DNA from: Bacteroides sp.
GTDB taxonomy: Bacteria; Bacteroidota; Bacteroidia; Bacteroidales; Bacteroidaceae
Assembly: GCA_021203515.1 (NCBI GenBank)
Contig: JAJQAY010000086.1
Coordinates: 1 to 51,763, forward strand
Direction of reading: 5' to 3'
Length of the DNA stretch: 51,763 nucleotides
The notes beneath the pieces are model-generated. The model saw nothing but the letters and a program-made list of their open reading frames with translations, had not been told where the DNA came from and did not search any database. A program made the position numbers and the translations under genes. Of the stretch, positions 31,243 through 40,705 are shown in pieces; position 1 is the stretch's first letter, and the number at the start of each line of letters is the position of its first letter.

Positions 31243-33370
31243 TTATAGCGAATAGGAGTATGATATGGATTTCAGGTCGCGGTCGTCGGAACTGCTCCCA
31301 TATAATAATGTATAATTTCCTTCGAGCGGGCGCACCGTATTGCTGGCTTCGTCCCACCAGTTGAATGTTTCGGCATCCAAATCAAATTTTACCATAGCTG
31401 TTTCTCCGGGTTGGATAGATACCCTGCTGAAACCTCGCAGGGTCTTCTTGGGGCCTTCCTTGTCGTCCGGACGTTGGAGGTAGAGTTGCACCACTTCCTC
31501 ACCGGCTGTTTTGCCGGTGTTGGTGACCGGAACAAGAAGGGAATTTCCTTCAATCTTCGCTTGTCCGTAGGCAAATGTCGTATAGCTCAAACCATATCCG
31601 AAGGGGAATAACGGTTTGGTGGACATGTACCGATAGGTGCGTCCTGCCATTGCATAATCCTCGAAGTCGGGTACCTGGGTGATATCCCTGTAGAAAGTGA
31701 CGGGCAAGCGCCCTGCCGGGTTATAATCTCCGAAGAGGACATCGGCAATGGCCGTGCCGCCTGCCTGTCCCGGATACCATGCTTGGAGGATGGCTTCGCA
31801 ACTTGCCGTTTCGGGAACAAGTCCGATGGCGCTGCCGGAGAAGTTGATGAGCACCACCTTTTTGCCTGCCGCTTTCAGGGCGGCCATGACTTTGCGCTGA
31901 ACGGCGGGTAGTTCGATATCCGTGCGGTCGCCCCCTTTGAAGCCCGGAGCGTTGACTTGCATTTCTTCACCTTCGAGGGAAGGGGCGATGCCACCGGCAA
32001 AGAGTGCGATGTCGGCAGGTTTGATTTGCTGCATCAGTTCGGGGATATTTACCTCGTCCGATACACGGTCGCAGGCGGGAGCGTAGATGAGGCGTGCTTC
32101 CGGCAGGCGTTGTTGCAGGGCTTCCAGCAAGGTAACCGTATGTGACGGGAAACCGTTGTAGTTGCCCCATTGCATCACGGAGTCATTGGCGTTCGGGCCA
32201 ATCAGGGCGACGGTCATATTGTCTTTCAGCGGAAGGATGTTGTTCTTGTTCTGCAGCAGTACCATGCTTTCGCGCGCCATGTGCAGGGCGAGGCTGCGGT
32301 GCTCCTTGCTGTCGATGACGGAGGCGGGAATAGAGTCCCAGGGAGTGGTCTCGTCCATTTCGCCCAGTTCGAAACGTGCTTTCAGCAGTCTGCGCAGGGA
32401 GCGGTCGATGTCTTCTTCTTTAATCATTTCTTCCTCTGCGGCTTTGGTCAGTGCGGCATACACGTCGCCGCATTCCAAGTCTGTTCCGGTGAGCACGGCA
32501 TCGGAGGAGGCGTCTATGGCGTCTTCGTGGGTTTCGTGATGTCCTTTCTCGAAGAAGTCGTTGATGGCGCCGCAGTCGCTGACTACTATTCCTTCGTGTC
32601 TCCATTCTTCACGCAGGATTTGTGTCAGCAGCCGGTCGCTTCCGCAACAGGGGTCGCCTTCGAAGCGCTGGTAGGCACACATCACTTCTTTCACCTTGGT
32701 CTTCTGCACCAGGTCTTTGAAGGCGGGCAGGTAGGTTTCCCACAGGTCGCGCGGGTCGAGGTCTTCCACATTGAAGGAGTGGCGGTTCCATTCGGGGCCG
32801 GAGTGTACGGCGTAGTGCTTGGCACAGGCGTGCGCTTTGTCATATCGGCTGCCTTCCGGGCTTTGCAAGCCCCTGACTACCGCCATACCCATTTGCGAGG
32901 TCAGATAAGGGTCTTCACCGTAGGTTTCCTGCCCTCTTCCCCAGCGAGGGTCACGGAAGATGTTGATGTTCGGTGTCCAGAAGGTCAATCCCTGATAGCG
33001 TTCATAGCTGTTGTTTTCGCGCGCCAGGTGGTTCTTGGCGCGTGCTTCGTCGCTGACAGCGGAGAATACTTCGTAGAGGGTGGCATTGTCAAAGGTTGCC
33101 CCATGCCGATGGCTTGCGGAAAAACGGTTGCCAGTCCGGCACGGCCCACACCGTGCAACGCCTCGTTCCACCATTCATACGGTTTGATGCCCAGCCGCGG
33201 GATGCCGGGAGAGTTGTTTTGCATAAGGGATACTTTTTCTTCCAGTGAGAGGCGCTTCAGTAAATCGTCCGCGCGTTCGGTGGGAGAAAGGGACTGTCTT
33301 GATAAGGAGGCTTTGAACAACTGCTTATCAGGCAACTGATAAAAAGCAAAAGGAATAAATAGTTTTTCAT
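31243..33370 (-). CDS. GH3 beta-xylosidase/beta-glucosidase-type lipoprotein (2 frameshifts as assembled)
   Basis: About 710 aa. The start at 33370 is chosen because it gives a lipoprotein signal ([20 protein letters not shown]), reachable by restoring one C in the CCC run near 33290. A second break near 33102 (G5 read as G4) is repaired to [16 protein letters not shown]3 features: [48 protein letters not shown], the nucleophile Asp in [31 protein letters not shown] with a likely acid/base Glu, and a C-terminal FnIII-like domain (LPVTFYRD onward). The closest recognisable type is the xylosidase-like GH3 group, but the exact sugar is not decidable. It follows the HAD gene by 6 bases. Confidence 0.88.
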
Positions 33371-33376
33371 GTCGCT

Positions 33377-34032
33377 TTATTTTATGTGAATAATCGGGTA
33401 AATGTCTTCTGCTTTATCTACGATGTAGTCGGGGTGAAACTCTTCCAGTTCCGTGCGCGGGCGAAATCCCCATGTCACTCCGCAAGCCGTGACACGGGCA
33501 TTGATGGCGGTCTGCATGTCCACTCCGGAGTCGCCTACGTAGAGCACCTCTTCCCGGCTCACTTGGGCTATGGAGAGTATGTCTTCGACAATGGCAGGGT
33601 CGGGCTTCACGTTGATGCCTTCTCTTTGCCCGAAGACGGCGGTGAAGCGGATTTCGGGGAAGTAGTGGCTATCAGTTTTTCGGTAGCCGCCTGATATTTG
33701 TTGGAGGCGACGGCCGTTTGCAGTCCGTCGGCCTGTAGTTGTGCCAGCAGTTGGGGGATGCCGGGGTAGGGGCGGCTCTTGTCTGCATTGTGTACGTCGT
33801 AGTAGTGGATGAATTCTTTGCGGACGCGGAGTACGTTCGTTTCGCTTTTCTCTCCTTCGGGAAGGGCGCGTTCAAAGAGTTTGTTGATACCGTTGCCTAC
33901 CATGAAGTTGTAGGCCGAGGTTTCGTGGGTGGGGTAGCCGAGTGTATGCAGGGCGTGGTTGGTGCTTTGTGCCAGGTCGGCGATGGTGTTGAGCAGGGTG
34001 CCGTCCAGGTCGAATATGATTAGTCTCTTCAT
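33377..34032 (-). CDS. HAD-family phosphatase, phosphoglycolate-phosphatase-like (frameshifted as assembled)
   Basis: About 219 aa, no signal peptide. HAD motifs in order: nucleophile DLDGTLLNT at residues 7-15, the TAVASNKYQ motif [14 protein letters not shown] with the motif III Lys, and [10 protein letters not shown] motif IV. A helical cap lies between motifs I and II. One break near 33657: CCC read as CC; repair gives [19 protein letters not shown]. Gph-like enzymes clear 2-phosphoglycolate, but HADs also act on sugar phosphates. Being cotranscribed with GH3 could point to either role. Confidence 0.85.
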
Positions 34033-34105
34033 TGTCTTCTTGATTTAGTTAAATACAAATATACGATATTTCACTAAAACAAGCGGTTGATATATATCAA
34101 TTTAG

Positions 34106-34145
34106 TTTAGGTTTTAGGTATTAAGTATTAGGTATTAGGTATTAA
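34106..34145. repeat. TAGGTATTA word-repeat tract
   Basis: Near-tandem copies of TAGGTATTA and AAGTATTA fill 34106-34145 and run straight into GCTGCGCT (34146-34153). The same words form the arms of the element at 40614-40700, and GCTGCGCT recurs after the left arm of the element at 41439-41583. Confidence 0.65.
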
Positions 34146-34186
34146 GCTGCGCTGTAATCTCAGGCTTTGCGCTTGGGGAGGCATCC

Positions 34187-34384
34187 GTTATCTCAAGGGA
34201 AGCATTCGTCACCCCGGGGAGAAACATCCTTTACCTCAGGGGTGAACGCCCGTTACCTTAGGGGTGAATGCCGTTTACACCTCGTGGTAACTCCATTTAC
34301 ACACCGAGGTAAATGGCGTCACACTACGAGGTAAAGGTCGTTACACTACGAGGTAAATGCTTTTACATCCTGAGAAAAATTTCG
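34187..34384. repeat. Degenerate 22-bp tandem array (nine units)
   Basis: The triplet TTA/TCA that opens each unit occurs at 34188, 34209, 34231, 34253, 34275, 34297, 34319, 34341 and 34363: one step of 21 and seven of 22. Later units resemble TTACACTACGAGGTAAATGC, itself an imperfect palindrome (TTAC...GGTAA). With 34033-34186 this fills the roughly 400-base gap between GH43 and the HAD gene; I see no gene there. Confidence 0.8.
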
Positions 34385-34435
34385 GTAAATGCAGGGCCCT
34401 GATTATTAAGACTATGGGCTGATTATTGTCGAACC

Positions 34436-36125
34436 CTATCTCTTCGTAATCCGGAACCAGTCCACGTCTGTCCAGCCGCCATCGTTCGTGACAATGGCAG
34501 GACGTGTGCAGAACATGCCGACTTTGGCGCCAATCCATTTGCCTTTCTTTGCCTGAAAAGACTTTCCGAGCGGTTGATACTTCTTTCCGTCGAGACTATA
34601 GCTGAAGTCGCATAGGACGATGAGGTCGTGTCTGCCTTCGCTGCCTTTGATTTTCTTGCCGTCGCAACTGGATTTCACTTTCAGGTAAACGGTGTTATCT
34701 GTCAAATCTACCGTTCCGTTCGTTTGTTCCGGACTGCCTTTGTCGGCTTTCGGGCAAATGACCTGCGAGAGTACCAGCCCCTTGTCCGTGTTTTCCAAAA
34801 TCAATCCGGCGTAGTTCAATCCCATCACTACCAACCCGGTTCGTCCCCCTCCCCCCCCACCCGGTTCTTCTTGGTAGGCTTGAAGGTGAGCTTCATGGTT
34901 GCCGTGAAGTTGTCCGAGGGTGTTTTCTGTAACAACAGATTGGCTACGTCCCACAGGTTTTTAGTTTCCTCCACTACCGGATAAGAATATAGGCGGATAA
35001 GACTTTGGTCGCCTGCGTAGTATGCCCATTTTTCGTTGATATTAGCATGCCATTGCCATTGCGGGGAGAGGGTGTAGTCATCGAACTCGTCGCTTTCTTG
35101 CGGGGTACATACCGGATAAGTCTTGCCTACGTTCGGTTTCTTATACGTCAGTACCGGTTCTCCGCAGCCGTCACCGTCTTTGTCGATGCCGATGACGGGC
35201 CAGTCGTCGGCCCACTTCATGGGTTGCAGGTGCACCAGGCGGCCGTAAGCGCCTACGTCCTGAAAGTGAAGGAACCAGTCTTCGCCGGTAGGAGTATCTA
35301 CCCATGCACCCTGATGAGGGCCGTTGACGGGAGAGTTGCCCTGTGCCAACACTGTTTTCCATTCGTAGGGGCCATATACATTCTTGGAGCGGAGCACCAC
35401 CTGCCAGCCTGTGGGCACACCGCCCGCCGGATGGAATATATAGTAATAATCGCCCCGCTTGTAGAACTTCGGCCTTCGCAGGTTTCGTGCGCTTCGTAAC
35501 CGTCGAAGATGATGCGTGAGGGTGTGACGGCTTGGGTAGCTTCTGCGTTCAGTTCGCAAACAGCGATAACGCTTTTCAGTCCGGCACGGCTTCCGGCATA
35601 AGCATGTACCATATATACTCTGCCGTCTTCATCCCAAAGCGGACAAGTGTCGATGATACTCCGTCCGGCTTTCACCAGTACGGGAGCTGTCCACGGGCCT
35701 TTCGGGTCTTTGGCTTTTACCATGAAAGCGCCCTGGTCGGGGTCGCCCCAAAAGATATAGAATTCACCGTTGTGGTGGCGGATGCTGGGCGCCCACACGC
35801 GGTTGCCGTGTTCCGGGCGTTCGGGCGTCTCGATGGGAGCGAGGGCATAGGGCAGGGCAGCGCCGATGATAGTCCAGTTCACCAAGTCTTTGGAGTGCAG
35901 TATCTGCAATCCGGGCAGGCAGTTGAAGCTGGAGGAAGTCATGTAGAAGTCGTCTCCCACACGGCAGGCGTCAGGGTTGGAATAGTCGGCATAGAGCACC
36001 GGATTTTTATACTTTCCGTTGCCGAGGTCTGATACCCATACCTCGGATACGTAATTCTTCTCTTGGGCTGCCAGCGGCAAGGCGAGCAGCAGCCCGAGGC
36101 CGATAAATGTGTTTCTGATATTCAT
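34436..36125 (-). CDS. GH43-family glycosidase with C-terminal beta-sandwich (2 frameshifts as assembled)
   Basis: About 564 aa. Signal peptide (ends LALPLAAQ), five-bladed propeller to about residue 330, then a concanavalin-like C-terminal domain (DYTLSPQWQWHANINEKW to VDWFRITKR) as in xylosidase/arabinofuranosidase GH43s. Visible: NPVLYADYSNPDACRVGDD, DLVNWTIIGAALPY, SIIDTCPLWDEDGRVYM (pKa-modulating Asp) and the general-acid Glu in HETCEGPKFYKRGDYYY after repair. At the general-base site the usual Asp (as in DPS or DPD) is Asn in YSNPDACR. Breaks lie near 35474 (CCC read as CC) and in the C-rich tract 34845-34858 (one G missing on the coding strand). It lies 18 bases after DUF4861 in one operon. 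Confidence 0.87.
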
Positions 36126-36143
36126 AGTCCCTCGCTCTAATTT

Positions 36144-37367
36144 TTAATTTATAATTTTTAATTTCACCGGCTGTTCCAATCCTTCCTTCCACTCGCGCAT
36201 ATAGGCGAACCATGCTTCCGGAGTGGGATAGCCGAAGGTTTCTTTGCACGAGGTGAACATGGTGTAATGGTGGAAGCGGTCGCTGCCCGGTGCGGTGACG
36301 GTATAGAGGAAATTATCCTTGTCTTTTACTTCTTTGCCAACGTATTTTTGCGGGATATAGGTGGCGATGCCTACTGTCTCTTTGGCGTATTTCACGGTGT
36401 CGTTCACTGGCCAGTGCCTTCCCCAACTGCCTACCAGCCCTTTGTGGTCGGAGTCGGAAAGAGTTTCATTGCCCATGATGTTCTGCACACCGGTGCAGAA
36501 TACTTCATTCTTCAAGGGCTCATCAAAGAAAGTCTCTATCAACAAGTCGCGATGTCCGGCATAGAGAATATAGCGGTGGGTCATATTTAATTCTTTCCCC
36601 TGATATTCCCAGCCTTTTGCTTCCACCTCGACAATGGTGCAGATGGGGCCATAGGCAAGGATGCGTTCCGTGCGGAAAGCTACCGGTTCGATATGAGTGG
36701 CTTTGGTGCCGTTCCATCCTTTCAGTGCACCGATGCCGCAACTGTTGCCCACCATCAGCACGTCGTCTCCGAAGCCGCGTGCCAGTTGCTCGTCGTTCGG
36801 ATAGAAACTGCTTTCCTTAATCTCCAGTCCTTTCGTGAACTTGCCGTAAGGGTCGAGGGTTTGTTTCTGATTGAAATAGACGCGGTAGGCCACCAGTTCG
36901 GACTCGAACATGGGGCCGTGTCCATGCAGCATATTGTAGAAATCGGTAGTACCGGGCACGGTAACCGACTGTGTGGGAGCATGTTTCTGCTTCTTGGCGT
37001 CACGTATCAGCATTTCGGTAAACACGCGCGTGGGATAGGTCTTGTCTGTTCGGGCATCGGACAGGGTGACGGTAAGCGTCTTTTTGTTTTTGGCGGGCAG
37101 GTCGATGACGAATGCCAGTTCATCGGCTTTCAGGTCTCCGTTCAGGTCGTCCAGTTGCGAGGGGATTTCTTCGTTGCCATTCATCACAACGGCCGAACGC
37201 ACGCGGAAGCCGGGTTGCAGGTCTTTCAGCCGGAGCACTACCGGCGCATCCGTCTTGGCTTTGGTCCAGGAGTTTTCTACCGAGATGGTTTTTACGAGGG
37301 TCTGCGTCTGGACGGCAAGTATGTAGACACACAGTAGCAGGCCGGTGGTTAAAAAGGTTGTTTTCAT
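36144..37367 (-). CDS. DUF4861-family secreted protein
   Basis: Intact 407-aa frame with a signal peptide (MKTTFLTTGLLLCVYILAVQ). Recognisable DUF4861 blocks are VVLRLKDLQPGFRVRSAVV, DLNGDLKADELAFVIDLPA, FYNMLHGHGPMFESELVAYR, GKFTKGLEIKESSFYPNDEQ, and GSDRFHHYTMFTSCKETFG. These proteins are typical of Bacteroidota pectin loci next to GH28 or GH105 genes. Conserved His and acidic residues (HGHGPMFESE; RFHH) suggest an enzyme rather than a binding protein, but I know of no activity I can assign with confidence. It is second in the leftward unit after GH28. Confidence 0.82.
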   Translation of the reverse strand: MKTTFLTTGLLLCVYILAVQTQTLVKTISVENSWTKAKTDAPVVLRLKDLQPGFRVRSAVVMNGNEEIPSQLDDLNGDLKADELAFVIDLPAKNKKTLTVTLSDARTDKTYPTRVFTEMLIRDAKKQKHAPTQSVTVPGTTDFYNMLHGHGPMFESELVAYRVYFNQKQTLDPYGKFTKGLEIKESSFYPNDEQLARGFGDDVLMVGNSCGIGALKGWNGTKATHIEPVAFRTERILAYGPICTIVEVEAKGWEYQGKELNMTHRYILYAGHRDLLIETFFDEPLKNEVFCTGVQNIMGNETLSDSDHKGLVGSWGRHWPVNDTVKYAKETVGIATYIPQKYVGKEVKDKDNFLYTVTAPGSDRFHHYTMFTSCKETFGYPTPEAWFAYMREWKEGLEQPVKLKIIN

Positions 37368-37432
37368 ATAAATATTTGTTGATTAAGTATCATTTGTTAT
37401 CTCCCATAAAACAGGTGGCACTATCTTATACT

Positions 37433-37565
37433 CTCCTCCTCTCTGGAGGAGGAGTATCCGGAGGGGGAGGTGGTAGGAAAAACAACAGGTACCTATTATA
37501 AAAGGATTTTCTTTTCTTACCTACCACCCCGCCCTTTGGGCACCCCTCCTCCCGGGGAGGAGGGG
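37433..37565. repeat. Inverted pair of CTCCTCC-type REP-like elements
   Basis: The left half 37433-37477 contains its own stem (CTCCTCC/GGAGGAG) and ends GGAGGTGGTAGG. The right half 37520-37565 begins CCTACCACCCC and ends in a second stem (CCCCTCCTC/GAGGAGGGG). The halves are imperfect reverse complements about 42 bases apart, a REPIN-like layout. Similar-looking sequences are, from memory, common between Bacteroides genes. Confidence 0.7.
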
Positions 37566-37610
37566 AATTGGGATAGTATTGCTATTTGATTGCTGCAAAA
37601 TTAAACCAAA

Positions 37611-37656
37611 AAAGGCAGACAATCCTCTTTCTTTTGATAAAAAGACTGTCTGCCTT
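37611..37656 (-). terminator. Intrinsic terminator after GH28
   Basis: On the minus strand AAGGCAGACA (37656-37647) pairs with TGTCTGCCTT (37621-37612), followed by a T run. It lies 36 bases past the GH28 stop, so GH28 may be mostly transcribed alone. Confidence 0.7.
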
Positions 37657-37692
37657 GAGCTTTGGACTTATTGCTTGCCTTGGCGGAAATTA

Positions 37693-39285
37693 CTAGAAAT
37701 CCAGTGTCTTCCCTTTTGCATCGATGTTGGAATACACCTTGCCTTCCACATTCAGTTCTTTGGCATTGTTTACTTTGAGCGTATTCCCCTGGGTCTCGAT
37801 GCGGATATTCTCTAAAGTCACGCCTTCGGCCTGGCTGATGACAATGCCTTCCTTGGCATCGCTGATAGTCACATTCTTCACTGTTACGTTCTTGATGGGC
37901 ATTTCCGGCAATCCGTTGAAGAACATGGCACGTCCCGAACCTTTACATATAACGTCGGATATGTGAATGTTGCGGAATGAAGGTGTCTCCACAGTCACCG
38001 GCGGCACATTGGCTTTCATGCGGCCCTCCAGTTCTTCTTCCGTATCTTCTCCCGCACCTTTGCCGCCATAGAACAGGTCGAACAGCAACGGTTCGTGAGG
38101 AATGTCAATCATGTGGATATTGTGAATATGGATATTCTCTACCACCCCGCCGCGGCCACGGGTACTCTTGAAGCGCAATCCGACATCTGTTCCGAGGAAG
38201 GTGCAATCGGTTACGTAGATGTTCTTCACGCCTCCTGACATTTCACTGCCCACCACGAAGCCACCGTGTCCGTGCAGCACCGTGTTGTTCTTTACAATCA
38301 CGTTCTGGCAGGGTTCGCCACGCTTGCGTCCGTCTTCATCTTTTTCGGACTTGATACAGATGGCATCATCGCCGGCATCAAAGATGTTATTGATTATCAG
38401 TGCATTGTTGCAAGACTCCAAGTCCAGCGCATCCCCATTCTGGGAGTACCACGGATTGAATACTTTTACCTGATTGATGGTGATATGTTCGCAAGACAGC
38501 GGATGCAGGCACCAGCTCGGGGAGTTCTTGAAAGTGACGCCTTGCAGCAGCACTTTCTTGCTCTTTACGATGTTCAGCAATACCGGACGCAACCACGGAC
38601 GGATTTCATTCCATTCTTCTTCGGTCTCGATGCCTTCGGGATTATTAAATTCCTTGCAAGTCAATGCACCTTTCAGGGAACCGGCCGTGGGATACCATAC
38701 GGAATTATCAACCACACCACCCGATTTTACCAGCTCGTCCCATTGTCCGGCAGTGAGTTTCCCTTTCTTCACCGGACGCCAACTATCACCGGAACCATCG
38801 AATATACCATGACCTGTGATTGCAATGTTTTCAGCATTGCGAGCCGAGATAGGAGATTGGCAACGACGGGTTTCCAGTCCTTCGAAAGAGGTCTTGATAA
38901 TGGGATAAGCGTTGAAATCGCCCGTAAACAGCACTAGGGCATTCTTTTCCGTATATAGATTGACATTGCTTAATAGCTCGATAGGACCGGTCAGCCATAA
39001 TCCTTCGGGAATGACTACTTTGCCGCCGCCTTTTGCATTTGCAGCCTTTATGGCGTCGTTTATGGCTTTGGTGTTCAGTGTAATGCCGTCGCTCTTCGCT
39101 CCGAATTGCAGGATGCTGACCGTATAGTCGGGGAATGAGGGCTGTTCTACTTTGGGCATATCGAAAGGAAGACCTTAATAGATACTGTCGTCTATCGAAT
39201 TTCCGCATTGGGCATGTACGGCAGCCGGCAACAGCGGAAGGGAAAATGCGGTAAGCGCTAATAGCGTTCTAAATAATGTGTTCAT
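37693..39285 (-). CDS. GH28 polygalacturonase (one in-frame stop as assembled)
   Basis: Hydrolyses the alpha-1,4-galacturonan backbone. The start at 39285 gives a good signal peptide (MNTLFRTLLALTAFSLPLLP, cleavage after HAQ) and a 531-codon frame. It is interrupted by TAA at 39177-39175 (DDSIY-stop-GLPFDMPKVEQP), after which the same frame continues to the end. Beta-helix GH28 motifs are present: NGDALDLES (N-x-D), AGDDAICIKS (DD), GHGGFVVGS (GHG) and RFKSTRGRGG (RxK). An internal ATG at 39159 would restart without the signal peptide. The stop replaces what is usually Lys or Gln in this linker, so a base error or recent mutation is likely. Confidence 0.9.
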
Positions 39286-39401
39286 TCGTGATACTATATT
39301 TAATTACAAATTACTAATTACAAATTACGAGGTACAAATCCTATTATTCATCAAGCATGGTCTTTCTCAACTCTCAACTTTCAACTCTCAACTTATTAAT
39401 C

Positions 39402-39437
39402 TTCCGTAAGCGGCTCTCCCGAGTGGCTTACGAAAGA
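39402..39437. repeat. Long imperfect hairpin in the GH28 leader
   Basis: CTTCCGTAAGCGGCTC and GAGTGGCTTACGAAAG face each other around TCCC. It falls between the GH28 start and its probable promoter at 39514-39521, so it would form in the 5' leader. Neighbouring 39300-39400 holds word repeats (AATTACAAATTAC; CTCAACTTTCAACTC). Confidence 0.55.
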
Positions 39438-39513
39438 AGTAATAAAATAAAGCTTGTTAACCTAATTCTAACCTTAAATAAATATTATGAAAAAACCTCT
39501 TAATTACTGATTG

Positions 39514-39521
39514 CAAATGTA
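39514..39521 (-). promoter_or_regulatory. -7 element of the probable GH28 promoter
   Basis: TACATTTG on the minus strand matches TAnnTTTG. It would give GH28 a leader of about 220 bases. The -33 box is not clear, as is usual for activated PUL promoters. Confidence 0.4.
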
Positions 39522-39627
39522 TCGGGCTTTGGCCGAAATGATGTGTACTAATTGATGGTTTTGGTGTATTTTTTGTGGTTTTAGCCTTTTCTATGCACAC
39601 TTTCGGGATTTTTATGCAGAAACTTCC

Positions 39628-39635
39628 TATCTTTG
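39628..39635 (+). promoter_or_regulatory. -7 element of the fabI promoter
   Basis: TATCTTTG matches TAnnTTTG and gives a leader of about 110 bases before the fabI start. A weak TTTC lies upstream. Confidence 0.5.
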
Positions 39636-39648
39636 CAGCCTCAAAACA

Positions 39649-39738
39649 GTTAACAAGTCAACATGATACAAGTTAACAAGAGAAGATGGCATTTGCAATA
39701 TCCTTGTTTCCTCGTTCCTTGTTTCCTTGTTAACTCTT
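39649..39738. repeat. GTTAACAAG repeats in the fabI leader
   Basis: GTTAACAAG occurs at 39649-39657 and 39672-39680, and its complement at 39726-39734, allowing a leader hairpin. The 13-mer CTTGTTAACTCTT (39726-39738) is identical to 5076-5088 beside the large palindrome upstream of HTCS-1. Confidence 0.6.
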
Positions 39739-39751
39739 AATTATAACAGGT

Positions 39752-40608
39752 ATGAGTCACGATTTATTAAAAGGAAAAAGAGGCATTATCTTTGGTGCTC
39801 TGAACGAGCAGTCCATTGCCTGGAAAGTAGCAGAAAAAGCAGTAGAAGAAGGTGCAGTCATCACCTTGTCAAATACACCGGTTGCCGTGCGCATGGGTGA
39901 GTCTCTGCTCTTGCAGAAAAGCTGAATTGCGAAGTGATTGCCGCTGACGCAACCAGTGTGGAAGATTTGGAAAACGTATTCAAACGCTCTATGGAAGTAT
40001 TGGGCGGTCAGATTGATTTTGTACTTCACTCTATCGGTATGTCTCCCAACGTGCGCAAGAAGCGTACGTATGACGACTTGGATTATGATATGCTGGGTAA
40101 GACGCTGGATATCTCAGCCGTTTCTTTCCACAAGATGATACAGGCTGCCAAGAAGCAGAATGCTATTTCAGAATACGGTTCTATCCTGGCTCTGAGCTAT
40201 GTGGCTGCACAACGTACATTCTACGGTTACAATGATATGGCGGATGCCAAAGCGCTTCTGGAGTCTATCGCCCGCAGCTTCGGCTACATCTACGGACGCG
40301 AGCATCATGTACGTGTCAACACCATTTCCCAGTCTCCTACAATGACTACTGCCGGTTCCGGTGTGAAAGGTATGGACAAGTTGTTCGACTTTGCCAACCG
40401 CATGTCTCCGCTGGGCAATGCTTCGGCCGACGAATGTGCCGACTATTGTATCGTCATGTTCTCCGACCTCACCCGCAAGGTTACCATGCAGAACTTATTC
40501 CACGATGGCGGTTTCTCCAGCGTAGGTATGAGTCTTCGTGCAATGGCTACTTATGAGAAGGGTCTGGATGAATATAAGAATGAGAACGGAAATATTATTT
40601 ATGGATAA
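39752..40608 (+). CDS. fabI: FabI, enoyl-[acyl-carrier-protein] reductase (frameshifted as assembled)
   Basis: Catalyses the last, NADH-dependent step of each fatty-acid elongation round in the cytoplasm. About 285 aa. Rossmann start LLKGKRGIIFGALNEQSIAW, HSIGMSPN, ILALSYVAAQRTFYGYNDM, the Tyr-x6-Lys pair in YNDMADAK, and RVNTISQSPTMTTAGSGV. One break near 39900: GGTGAGTCT should be GGTGAGGTCT, giving RMGEVSALAEKLNCEVIA. Because FabI is normally essential, this break is a strong sign of a sequence error. It is unrelated to the flanking PULs and is followed by the RsmI-like gene. Confidence 0.93.
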
Positions 40609-40613
40609 ATATT

Positions 40614-40700
40614 TTAAGTATTAGGTATTAAGTATTAGGTATTAACCATGCGGTGTAAATGCGCAACCTAATACCTAAATACTTAATACCTAATACCTAA
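40614..40700. repeat. Inverted repeat with TAGGTATTA-word arms
   Basis: Left arm 40614-40645 and right arm 40668-40700 are near-perfect reverse complements built from AAGTATTAGGTATT words around a 22-base core (CCATGCGGTGTAAATGCGCAAC). The right arm ends 5 bases before the next start codon, so the hairpin would cover the ribosome-binding region. Confidence 0.8.
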
Positions 40701-40705
40701 TTAGT

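Noticed and set aside
31097..31357. 86-aa minus-strand frame at the end of GH3
   Set aside because: Overlaps the GH3 3' end and the hairpin at 31176-31217; no motif or sensible start.
34187..34384. CRISPR array
   Set aside because: Units drift continuously, with no constant repeat and variable spacer pattern, and no cas genes nearby.
39487..39510. Seven-codon frame ATG to TGA (MKKPLNY) upstream of fabI
   Set aside because: It precedes the fabI promoter element and has no neighbour it could regulate; too short to support.
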